Source: an uncultured Microbacterium sp. (GTDB lineage Bacteria > Actinomycetota > Actinomycetes > Actinomycetales > Microbacteriaceae). From it: a DNA stretch of 9,445 nucleotides. Both the position numbers and the translations under genes were made by a program. The notes under the pieces were generated by a model. It searched no databases, was not told where the DNA came from, and saw only the letters and a program-made list of their open reading frames with translations. Positions 1-5,775 of the stretch are shown one piece after another. The stretch covers positions 1-9,445 of the forward strand of contig CANSLE010000072.1 in the NCBI GenBank assembly GCA_947647645.1. The letters run 5' to 3'. Within the stretch, counting starts at the first letter, position 1; each line of letters opens with the position of its first letter.

Positions 1-584
1 ATGACCTCGTGCGCACCCGTGCGCGCCTTGAGCAGTCCGACGAGTCCACCCCACAGCGCGCCGCCGATGATGCCGACGACCAGCGTCAGCGGCACCTGGA
101 TCACGGCGGGCAGGTCCAGCTGGAAGGTCACGAGCGCGGCTGCGGCGCAGGCGATGAGCATCTGCCCACGGGCACCGATGTTGAACAGGCCCACGCGGAA
201 GGCGACGGCGATGCCGAGACCGGCCGCGATCAGCGGCGTCGCGAAGCCGAGCGTGTTGGCGAGCGGACGGATCGCGCTCAGGAAGTCGGGGGCGTTCGGG
301 TTGATCACCGATCCCGTGAAGAGCGCCGTGTACGCTCCCGTGACGGCGGTCCAGGCGGCGGACAGCATGTCGCCCGGGCGGGCGAAGAAGTAGCCCGCGG
401 CGGCCTGCACCTCGGGGTTGGTCACCGCGATGAGCACGCCGCCCACGATCAGGGCGAGCACGACGGCGAGGATCGTGGTGACGACGTTGCCACGCAGGAT
501 CTCGGTCATCACGCGGTTGGCGGTGGGGGGTGCGGGCACTCCCGCTCCGGATGCCGCGGATGCGGGTTCGGTCGTGGTGCTCAC
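1..584 (-). CDS. Nucleoside-type ABC transporter permease (BPD_transp_2 family), partial at the left edge
   Basis: First membrane-channel subunit of a BMP-dependent nucleoside importer, resembling B. subtilis NupP (YufP). Only the first 194 residues are present; the 3' end lies beyond base 1. A soluble, Pro/Ala-rich N-terminus (about residues 1-30) precedes a membrane segment at about 35-54. After an extracytoplasmic stretch, hydrophobic helices begin near 112. The family signature FRVGLFNIGARGQ is at residues 129-141, and the visible part ends in KARTGAHEV, the usual loop before the next conserved segment. The GTG start at 584-582 is chosen because GGAGG (596-592) sits 7 nt upstream and because it overlaps the stop of the ATPase gene in a GTGA arrangement, which indicates translational coupling. 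Nucleoside specificity is inferred from the BMP lipoprotein two genes upstream, not from the permease itself. A second permease of the same family is expected to follow off the window. Confidence 0.9.
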   Translation of the reverse strand, partial: MSTTTEPASAASGAGVPAPPTANRVMTEILRGNVVTTILAVVLALIVGGVLIAVTNPEVQAAAGYFFARPGDMLSAAWTAVTGAYTALFTGSVINPNAPDFLSAIRPLANTLGFATPLIAAGLGIAVAFRVGLFNIGARGQMLIACAAAALVTFQLDLPAVIQVPLTLVVGIIGGALWGGLVGLLKARTGAHEV

Positions 585-2095
585 GCGGCATCCTCCGTCG
601 GGTTCTCGCCGGCCATCATCAGGCCGAGGACATCGCGGGGCGTGGTCGCCGGCACGATGCCCACGATGCGCCCGCGGTACATCACGAGGATGCGGTCGGC
701 GAGCGCGACGACCTCATCGAGTTCGGTGGAGACGACGATCACGGGGATGCCCGCATCGCGCGTCTCGACGATCCGCTTGTGGATGAACTCGATCGAGCCC
801 ACGTCCACACCACGGGTCGGCTGGGAGGCCAGGAACAGCTTGAGGCTGCGGCTGAGCTCGCGGGCGATGACCACCTTCTGCTGGTTGCCACCGGACAGCG
901 AGCCGGCCGCCTGTCCGGGCCCCTGCGTCCGGATGTCGAACTCGGCGATGCGCTCCTTGGCGAAGTCGTCGAGCACGCCGCGGAGGATCGTGCCGTAGCG
1001 AGAGAACTCGGGATCGTCGGAGCGGTCGAGGATGAGGTTCTCCGCCACCGAGAACGCCCCGACGAGGCCGTCCTCGCCGCGGTCCTCGGGAACGAAGCCG
1101 ACACCGCTCGCGAGCACCTGGTTGACGCTCCGTCCGAGCATCTCCGCGCCATCGAGGCGGATCGAACCGGTGGTGTGCACGCCGAGGCCCATGATGGCCT
1201 CGGCGAGCTCGGTCTGACCGTTGCCCTGCACGCCTGCCACGGCGAGAACCTCGCCGGGACGCACATCGAAGCTGATGTCGTCGACGAGCACGACGCCGTC
1301 GGCGCCGACGACCCGCAGGTCGCGCACCTCGAGCCCGCCCGTTCCGAGACGCGGCGGGTCCTTGTGCACCGTCAGCTCGACCGGTCGGCCGACCATCATC
1401 GAGGCGAGTTCGGTGTTGGATGCGGTGGGCTCCGCCTCGCCGACCACCCTGCCGAGTCGGATGACGGTGATGCGATCGGCGACGGCGCGCACCTCGCGCA
1501 GCTTGTGGGTGATAAACACGATCGCGGTGCCCTCGTCGCGCAGCTGCTTCATGATCGCCATGAGCTCGTCGGTCTCCTGCGGGGTGAGCACCGCCGTGGG
1601 CTCGTCGAAGACGAGCACCTTGGCGTCGCGGGAGAGCGCCTTGATGATCTCGACGCGCTGCTGGACGCCGACCGGCAGGTCGCCGACGAGGGCGTCCGGG
1701 TCGACGTCGAAGCCGAAGCGCGCAGCGACCGCGCGAACGTGCGCACGGGCCGCGGCGAGATCGAGCGAGCCGAGGAGGCCGGTTTGCTCGTGGCCGAGCA
1801 TAACGTTCTCCGCGACCGTGAAAACGGGGATCAGCATGAAGTGCTGGTGCACCATGCCGATGCCGGCCGCCATCGCGTCGCCAGGTCCACGGAAGTCCTG
1901 GACGACGTCGTCCAGGAGGATCTCGCCTTCGTCGGCCCGGTACAGGCCGTAGAGGACGTTCATCAGGGTGGACTTGCCGGCACCGTTCTCACCCAGCAGG
2001 GCATGGATCTGCCCCGGTTCGACGACGATGTCGATGTGGTCGTTGGCGACGAGCGATCCGAACCGCTTCGTGATGCCACGCAACTCAAGCTTCAT
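581..2095 (-). CDS. Nucleoside-type ABC transporter ATP-binding protein with two fused ATPase domains
   Basis: Cytoplasmic energy-coupling subunit of the importer, 504 aa, the usual size for fused double-NBD proteins of the NupO (YufO)/RbsA type. Domain 1 has Walker A GENGAGKST (residues 35-43), Q-loop Gln84, a signature reading LPVGVQQ (140-146), Walker B VLVFDEP (160-166) and switch His197. Domain 2 has a degenerate Walker A, GVQGNGQ (288-294), lacking the lysine, but a canonical LSGGNQQ signature from residue 400 and an ASQPTRGVDVG Walker B region. One intact and one degenerate ATP site is normal for this family. The ATG at 2095 has only a modest Shine-Dalgarno (ATAGGG about 8 nt upstream). 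The gene follows the lipoprotein gene after 95 bp containing a strong hairpin and overlaps the permease start by 4 bases. A sugar importer is the alternative, but the BMP partner argues for nucleosides. Confidence 0.93.
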   Translation of the reverse strand: MKLELRGITKRFGSLVANDHIDIVVEPGQIHALLGENGAGKSTLMNVLYGLYRADEGEILLDDVVQDFRGPGDAMAAGIGMVHQHFMLIPVFTVAENVMLGHEQTGLLGSLDLAAARAHVRAVAARFGFDVDPDALVGDLPVGVQQRVEIIKALSRDAKVLVFDEPTAVLTPQETDELMAIMKQLRDEGTAIVFITHKLREVRAVADRITVIRLGRVVGEAEPTASNTELASMMVGRPVELTVHKDPPRLGTGGLEVRDLRVVGADGVVLVDDISFDVRPGEVLAVAGVQGNGQTELAEAIMGLGVHTTGSIRLDGAEMLGRSVNQVLASGVGFVPEDRGEDGLVGAFSVAENLILDRSDDPEFSRYGTILRGVLDDFAKERIAEFDIRTQGPGQAAGSLSGGNQQKVVIARELSRSLKLFLASQPTRGVDVGSIEFIHKRIVETRDAGIPVIVVSTELDEVVALADRILVMYRGRIVGIVPATTPRDVLGLMMAGENPTEDAA

Positions 2096-2131
2096 ACGTG
2101 TGACCCTATCCAGAGAGGTCGGGCACGAGAA

Positions 2132-2173
2132 GAGAGCGGGGCGCTCCGCCGGCTGGCGAAACGCCCCGCTCTC
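2132..2173 (-). terminator. Strong hairpin between the lipoprotein and ATPase genes; probable attenuator or 3' stabiliser
   Basis: Bases 2132-2143 and 2162-2173 are a perfect 12-bp inverted repeat (GAGAGCGGGGCG and its complement). The 18-nt loop folds further into a 4-bp stem (CGCC 2147-2150 with GGCG 2155-2158) around GGCT. It begins 17 nt after the lipoprotein stop codon and lies ahead of the ATPase gene. Neither strand has a clean T-run after it, so it is not a textbook rho-independent terminator. Inference: it allows partial read-through or protects the upstream mRNA, giving more lipoprotein than ATPase, as is common for importer operons. Confidence 0.55.
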
Positions 2174-2190
2174 GTGCTCGTGCTCGTGGA

Positions 2191-3315
2191 CTATTTGGGC
2201 GAGCTCGGCGAGGTCACCTTGATGTCGCCGCTGACGATCTTCGCCTGCAGCGCCTTCAGCTCGTCCTGCAGACCGGCGGGCAGCTTGCTCTCGTAGTCGT
2301 GGAAGGACGACAGTCCGACACCCTCGTTCGCGAGCGTGCCGACGTACGGCGTCCCGTCGAACTTGCCCTGGGCCGCCTGCGTCACCGCGGTGTAGACCGC
2401 GGTGTCGATGCGCTTCATGATCGAGACGAGGATCTGGTTGGCCACCGACGGGTCGGCGACGGCCAGGTCGGAGTCGACACCGAGCATGACGGTGTTCTTT
2501 CCGCTGTCCTTGATGGCGGCGCTGGCCGACAGGTAGATGGGGCCACCGACGGGGAGGATGACGTTGACGCCCTGGTCGAGGATGCCCTGCGCGGTCTGCT
2601 TGGCCGTGTCGTTGGCCTTGAAGTCACCGGTGAAGGAGCCCTTCTGCGCGGCCGCGTCCCAACCGAACGACTGCACGTTGGCGCCCTTGTCGGTGTCGTA
2701 CTTCTTGACGCCCTCGACGAAGCCGTCCATGAAGATGGTGACCGGCGGGATCTGCATGCCGCCGAAGGTGCCGACCTTGTCGACGCCCGACGCCTGCGAC
2801 CACGCGGCCGCGGCGTAGCCGCCGAGGTAGGCCGCCTGAGCGGTGTCGAAGAGGAGGGGCTTGATGTTCGACGCGTCGGGCTTGCCGTCCTGGTTCTGGT
2901 CGGCCGAGTCGTCGATGATCGCGAAGTTGACCTTCGGGTTGGCCGTCGCGGCCTCGATCGTCGCGGCGGAGAGCTTGAAGCCGACCGAGACGATGAAGGT
3001 GCAGCCGCCGGAGAGCAGCGCCTCCATGTTCGGCTTGTAGTCGTTGTCGGACTTCGACTCGACCTCAAGGGGCTTGACGCCGAGCTCGGCGGCGGCCTTG
3101 TCCATGCCGATCTTGGCGGACTCGTTGAACGACTTGTCGTTGAAGCCGCCGTTGTCCGAGACCAGGCAGGGCTTGAAGCCGTCGACGACGGTGCCGCCGG
3201 CGGCACCCGATCCGGAGCCCGCGGGTGTCGGGGCCGAGCCGCAGCCGGCGAGGGCGATGATGAGCCCCGCGGCAGCTGTGATGCCGGCGAGCTTCTTGGT
3301 GGTCGAGATGGTCAA
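2191..3315 (-). CDS. bmpA: BMP-family nucleoside-binding lipoprotein (substrate-binding protein of the ABC importer)
   Basis: Lipid-anchored binding protein that would capture nucleosides outside the cell and pass them to the permease. The family includes PnrA/TmpC of Treponema, BmpA of Borrelia and Lactococcus, and NupN (YufN) of Bacillus. From the chosen start it has 374 aa. KK at residues 7-8 and a hydrophobic stretch lead to the lipobox ALAGC with Cys25 as lipid anchor. A Gly/Ser/Pro/Ala linker follows, then the mature domain with the family hallmark SDNGGFNDKSFNE at 53-65. The start is the TTG at 3315-3313, because GGAGG (3325-3321) lies 5 nt upstream and it gives a compact signal peptide. 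The frame stays open to an ATG at 3435, but that would add 40 unlikely residues before the signal peptide. It heads the importer genes and has a probable promoter of its own. The exact substrate cannot be read from sequence. Confidence 0.93.
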   Translation of the reverse strand: MTISTTKKLAGITAAAGLIIALAGCGSAPTPAGSGSGAAGGTVVDGFKPCLVSDNGGFNDKSFNESAKIGMDKAAAELGVKPLEVESKSDNDYKPNMEALLSGGCTFIVSVGFKLSAATIEAATANPKVNFAIIDDSADQNQDGKPDASNIKPLLFDTAQAAYLGGYAAAAWSQASGVDKVGTFGGMQIPPVTIFMDGFVEGVKKYDTDKGANVQSFGWDAAAQKGSFTGDFKANDTAKQTAQGILDQGVNVILPVGGPIYLSASAAIKDSGKNTVMLGVDSDLAVADPSVANQILVSIMKRIDTAVYTAVTQAAQGKFDGTPYVGTLANEGVGLSSFHDYESKLPAGLQDELKALQAKIVSGDIKVTSPSSPK

Positions 3316-3336
3316 TGCAGCCTCCACATTGATAGA

Positions 3337-3353
3337 CCCGCGGATTTCGCGGG
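3337..3353 (-). promoter_or_regulatory. GC-rich hairpin in the presumed 5' leader of the lipoprotein gene
   Basis: CCCGCG (3337-3342) and CGCGGG (3348-3353) form a perfect 6-bp stem with a 5-nt loop. It ends 11 nt before the GGAGG ribosome-binding site of the TTG-started lipoprotein gene. It could affect transcript stability or translation. It does not resemble a riboswitch I know, and short GC stems are common at this base composition. Confidence 0.3.
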
Positions 3354-3364
3354 CGCACGGATCG

Positions 3365-3393
3365 AAGTTACCTACTGTGACGTGGGATTTGCA
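3365..3393 (-). promoter_or_regulatory. Possible promoter of the nucleoside importer operon
   Basis: On the minus strand, TAACTT (3370-3365) fits the actinobacterial -10 pattern TANNNT. TGCAAA (3393-3388) sits 17 bp upstream as a weak -35 (three of six matches to TTGACA). Transcription would start near 3358, giving a leader of about 43 nt that contains the 3337-3353 hairpin. The surrounding sequence is AT-richer than the neighbouring genes. This is inference from pattern and position. Confidence 0.3.
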
Positions 3394-3439
3394 CCCTGCA
3401 CGCCCGCGCGGCGGCGAATGGTTACAAAGACGCAATCAA

Positions 3440-3456
3440 GCCGACATGCAGCCGGC
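3440..3456 (-). terminator. Weak terminator-like hairpin after manC
   Basis: On the minus strand GCCGGC (3456-3451) pairs with GTCGGC (3445-3440), one pair being G-U, around a 5-nt loop. The next 15 bases (TTGATTGCGTCTTTG) are relatively T-rich. It lies 22 nt past the manC stop codon and ahead of the probable importer promoter, so it is placed correctly to separate the two units. The stem is short, so some read-through is likely. Confidence 0.35.
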
Positions 3457-3477
3457 ATCCTGCCCCCTCGCGGCGGG

Positions 3478-4593
3478 TCAGAGCACGTCGCCGCGGCCGG
3501 TGAGCTTGAGGGCGTCGACGACGCCCTTCACACGCTGCGCGTGCTCGCTGGTGGTCACGAGGAGCGCGTCGGGGGTGTCGACCACAACGATGTCCTTGAC
3601 ACCGATGAGGCTGATGACCCGATTCGTGTGGCTGACGACGATGCCGCTCGCGGCATCCGAGAGGATGCGCGCGTTCTCGCCGAGGATCGCAAGATCGTTC
3701 TTGCGTCCGCCGCTGTTGAGCTTCGCGAGGCTCGCGAAGTCGCCGACGTCGTCCCAGTCGAAGTGACCCGGCACGACCGCCAGTCGCCCCTTCTCGGCCG
3801 CCGGCTCCGCGACCACGTAGTCGATCGCGATCTTCGGCAGCTTGGGCCAGATGCGGTCGACGGCGGGGCCGCGCCGCTCGCGGTCGTCCCACGCCTCGGC
3901 GAGCTCGAGCAGGCCCGCGTGCAGTTCGGGGTTGTTCGCCTCGATCTCGGCCAGGAGCACATCGGCGCGCGAGATGAACATCCCCGCGTTCCAGAGGTAG
4001 TCGCGGTCGGCGAGGTACTTCTTCGCGGTCTCAAGGTCGGGCTTCTCGACGAAACGCTCCACAAGCGAGGCGTCGCGCGCTCCTTCGACGATGAGCTCTC
4101 CGCCACGCTTGATGTAGCCGAAGCCGACAGCGGGCTCGGACGGGGCGATGCCGACGGTGCAGATGTAGCCCTCGCGTGCGACCTCCACGGCGTCGCGCAC
4201 CGCGAACTCGAACACCCTGGTGCCGCGGATCACGTGGTCGGCGGCGAAGGAGCCGATGATCACGTCCGGCTCGCGGCGATGCAGGATCGCGGCAGCGAGG
4301 CCGATCGCGGCGGCGGAATCACGCGGCTCCGACTCGAGGAACACGTTGCGGTCGGGGATGCCGGGAAGCTGCTCCTCGACGGCGGCACGATGTGCCCGCC
4401 CGGTGACGACGGCGATGCGGTCGGCGCCCGCCAGCGGCGCCAGACGGTCCCACGTGTCACGGAGGAGCGAGTGCCCCGAGCCCGTGAGATCGTGCAGGAA
4501 CTTCGGGGCATCGGCACGCGAGAGCGGCCACAGACGACTGCCGACACCTCCGGCGGGAATCACGGCGTAGAAGTCGTTGATCGGATCGGCCAT
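3478..4593 (-). CDS. manC: Mannose-1-phosphate guanylyltransferase (GDP-mannose pyrophosphorylase)
   Basis: Cytoplasmic enzyme making GDP-mannose and pyrophosphate from GTP and mannose 1-phosphate, the donor for mannosylated lipids, glycans and glycoproteins. The 371-aa protein starts with the nucleotidyltransferase signature PAGGVGSRLWPLSR (residues 13-26) and Lys31. SEPRDSAAAIG (88-98) stands in for the usual EPxxRNTAPAI block. It is followed by the metal-binding AADH (117-120), sugar-site FVEKPD (181-186), LWNAGMF (200-206), AIDYVV (256-261) and WDDVGDF (280-286). A beta-helix-like tail closes the protein. It lacks the phosphomannose isomerase domain of longer bifunctional ManC/AlgA proteins, so it is monofunctional. 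There is no clear Shine-Dalgarno, but TAACCT lies 6 nt upstream of the ATG, indicating a leaderless mRNA. It is transcribed divergently from the sdh operon, with no obvious functional tie to either neighbour. Confidence 0.93.
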   Translation of the reverse strand: MADPINDFYAVIPAGGVGSRLWPLSRADAPKFLHDLTGSGHSLLRDTWDRLAPLAGADRIAVVTGRAHRAAVEEQLPGIPDRNVFLESEPRDSAAAIGLAAAILHRREPDVIIGSFAADHVIRGTRVFEFAVRDAVEVAREGYICTVGIAPSEPAVGFGYIKRGGELIVEGARDASLVERFVEKPDLETAKKYLADRDYLWNAGMFISRADVLLAEIEANNPELHAGLLELAEAWDDRERRGPAVDRIWPKLPKIAIDYVVAEPAAEKGRLAVVPGHFDWDDVGDFASLAKLNSGGRKNDLAILGENARILSDAASGIVVSHTNRVISLIGVKDIVVVDTPDALLVTTSEHAQRVKGVVDALKLTGRGDVL

Positions 4594-4599
4594 GCCGAC

Positions 4600-4605
4600 A
4601 GGTTA
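4600..4605 (-). promoter_or_regulatory. -10 box for a leaderless manC transcript
   Basis: TAACCT on the minus strand (4605-4600) fits TANNNT and ends 6 nt before the ATG at 4593, so RNA would begin at or next to the A of the start codon. The absence of a Shine-Dalgarno agrees with this. No convincing -35 is visible, which is usual for this promoter class. Confidence 0.5.
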
Positions 4606-4659
4606 GCGGGCCGCGGGTAACGCGCCGATTTCGGAAAGAAGGCGGATTTGCTCCGGATA

Positions 4660-4673
4660 TCTCGATATCGAGA
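4660..4673. promoter_or_regulatory. Perfect 14-bp palindrome, candidate operator
   Basis: TCTCGATATCGAGA is fully self-complementary with no spacer. It lies just upstream of the -10-like TAGGGT (4679-4684), centred about 24 bp before the start that box would give, a typical repressor position. Relative to the manC start at 4593 its centre is about 74 bp upstream. The form fits a dimeric regulator such as a MarR, PadR or TetR type, but the protein is not identifiable from the site. Confidence 0.45.
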
Positions 4674-4678
4674 GAACT

Positions 4679-4684
4679 TAGGGT
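4679..4684 (+). promoter_or_regulatory. Possible upstream -10 box of the sdh operon
   Basis: TAGGGT fits TANNNT and would start RNA near 4691, leaving a leader of about 140 nt before sdhC. No good -35 is seen. The 14-bp palindrome ends 5 bp upstream, so binding there would block RNA polymerase. Confidence 0.35.
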
Positions 4685-4716
4685 GTCCTTCCTCGCCCCG
4701 ATCTCGAACGCCGACT

Positions 4717-4722
4717 TAGGAT
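4717..4722 (+). promoter_or_regulatory. Possible downstream -10 box of the sdh operon
   Basis: TAGGAT is a good actinobacterial -10 hexamer within the more AT-rich stretch ACTTAGGATATGACT. It would start RNA near 4729 with a leader of about 103 nt. The -35 region is not recognisable. It repeats the ACTTAGG context of the hexamer 38 bp upstream. Confidence 0.45.
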
Positions 4723-4831
4723 ATGACTGCGCCTGTGTGCGACGCCGAGGGTCCAGTGCCGTTGTGAACCCCGGGGCCGATGACTGCCCCCGCCGTACCG
4801 AGGTGTCCGTTCACACCAAGGGAGGACGACC

Positions 4832-5266
4832 GTGTCTGCACCAGCACGCGTCACACCGTCGGTAGCACAGACCACGTCCACGTCGCCGCGCGGAACGCTC
4901 TACCGCGGCAACGAGGGCATGTGGTCGTGGGTGCTGCACCGCATCACCGGCGTCGCCATCTTCTTCTTCCTGCTCGTACACGTCCTCGACACCGCGCTGA
5001 TCCGCCTCTCCCCCGAGGCGTACGACGCGGTCATCGGGACGTACAAGAACCCGATCATGGGCTTCGGCGAGGTCGCCCTGGTCGCGGCGATCGTCTACCA
5101 CGCCTTCAACGGACTCCGCATCATCGCGGTCGACCTCTGGCCCTGGGCGACCCGCCACCAGCGACAGCTGTGGTGGGGCGTGCTGGGCCTGTGGGTCGTC
5201 ACGGTGGGCGGCTTCGCCGCGCGCCACATCCCCATCGTGCTGTCCAACATCGGAGGCGGTCACTGA
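4832..5266 (+). CDS. sdhC: Succinate dehydrogenase cytochrome b556 subunit (membrane anchor SdhC)
   Basis: One of two membrane anchors of complex II; it helps bind haem b and the quinone that accepts electrons from succinate. The 144-aa protein has a polar N-terminus and three membrane helices at about 35-57, 76-98 and 112-134. The family signature is WVLHRITG (residues 33-40). His90 in VYHAFNGLR aligns with the haem ligand His84 of E. coli SdhC. The GTG start at 4832 is supported by GGGAGG (4820-4825) 6 nt upstream. It is the first gene of sdhCDAB, and its stop TGA shares its last base with the ATG of sdhD. Presence of both anchors points to the haem-containing four-subunit enzyme rather than a single-anchor fumarate reductase type. 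Confidence 0.95.
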   Translation: MSAPARVTPSVAQTTSTSPRGTLYRGNEGMWSWVLHRITGVAIFFFLLVHVLDTALIRLSPEAYDAVIGTYKNPIMGFGEVALVAAIVYHAFNGLRIIAVDLWPWATRHQRQLWWGVLGLWVVTVGGFAARHIPIVLSNIGGGH

Positions 5267-5736
5267 TGTCCACCCTGACGCCGAGCAACGAGCAGGCCAT
5301 CCCCGCGCCGCGCAGCCCCCAGGTGCGTAAGAAGGGGGCCAACCTGGAGAAGGTCGGCTGGATCTACATGCGCGTGTCCGGCGTGCTGCTGGTCGTGCTG
5401 ATCTTCGGTCACCTCTTCGTCAACCTGATGCTGGGCGAAGGCATCCACGGCATCGACTTCGCCTTCGTGGCGGGCAAGTTCGCCAGCCCGTTCTGGCAGG
5501 TCTGGGACGTGCTGATGCTGTGGCTCGCGATGATCCACGGTGCGAACGGCATGCGCACGATCGTCAACGACTATGTGATCGGCGCCACCACCCGCAAGGT
5601 GCTGGTCTGGGCCCTGTGGATCGCCGCCGGGTTCCTCATCCTGCTCGGCACGCTCGTCGTCTTCACCTTCGACCCGTGCCTGGGCGTGGAGAACTCGACG
5701 ACCGAGTGGCTCATCCAGATGTGCGCCGCACGCTGA
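5266..5736 (+). CDS. sdhD: Succinate dehydrogenase hydrophobic membrane anchor subunit SdhD
   Basis: Second membrane anchor of complex II. It has 156 aa, with a basic cytoplasmic N-terminus (RKK at 21-23) and three helices at about 34-56, 75-97 and 110-134. His91 in MIHGANGMR matches the second haem b ligand (E. coli SdhD His71). Exactly 11 residues later, Asp102-Tyr103 match the E. coli quinone-site pair Asp82-Tyr83, the same spacing as in E. coli. Arg36 and Ser38-Gly39 correspond to the conserved entry to helix 1. The ATG overlaps the sdhC stop by one base (TGATG), and GGAGG (5252-5256) within the end of sdhC provides the ribosome-binding site. The tail after helix 3, predicted outside the membrane, carries Cys138 and Cys153, which could form a disulfide. 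A 39-bp gap precedes sdhA. Confidence 0.93.
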   Translation: MSTLTPSNEQAIPAPRSPQVRKKGANLEKVGWIYMRVSGVLLVVLIFGHLFVNLMLGEGIHGIDFAFVAGKFASPFWQVWDVLMLWLAMIHGANGMRTIVNDYVIGATTRKVLVWALWIAAGFLILLGTLVVFTFDPCLGVENSTTEWLIQMCAAR

Positions 5737-5775
5737 CACCGCCAACGAAGACGCAGAAGACAAGGCATCCCTGAC

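Larger units (their letters stand above)
4594..4831. other. Divergent intergenic region between manC and the sdh operon
   Basis: These 238 bases contain no gene I can support. They hold the manC -10 box near the left end, a 14-bp palindrome in the middle, and two repeated -10-like modules toward sdhC. Near the right end is a small 5-bp hairpin, GGTGT (4802-4806) with ACACC (4813-4817), immediately before the sdhC ribosome-binding site AAGGGAGG (4818-4825). The stretch 4740-4800 is GC-rich and shows only the short CCCCGGGG palindrome (4770-4777). Confidence 0.7.

Noticed and set aside
907..1233. Degenerate second Walker A (GVQGNGQ) and non-standard LPVGVQQ signature in the ATPase
   Set aside because: An asymmetric pair of sites is the normal state for fused ATPases of this importer family, so it is not evidence of a damaged gene.
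3316..3477. Purine riboswitch or other known aptamer upstream of the nucleoside importer
   Set aside because: I see no three-way-junction arrangement or conserved purine-riboswitch loop sequences, only a short GC hairpin and a weak terminator-like stem.
2299..4620. Very long open frame on the plus strand (773 codons), and similar ones at 530-2296 (plus) and 5260-7518 (minus)
   Set aside because: They run antisense to clear genes (lipoprotein and manC, ATPase, sdhD and sdhA), cross gene boundaries, and have the low-complexity Val/Asp/Glu/Arg-rich composition expected from high-GC antisense frames. No domain is recognisable.
4678..4696. Possible iron-regulator (DtxR/IdeR) box beginning TTAGG upstream of sdhC
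   Set aside because: Only about 10 of 19 positions match the consensus TTAGGTTAGSCTAACCTAA, and the second half-site is absent. The TTAGG is better explained as part of a -10-like hexamer.
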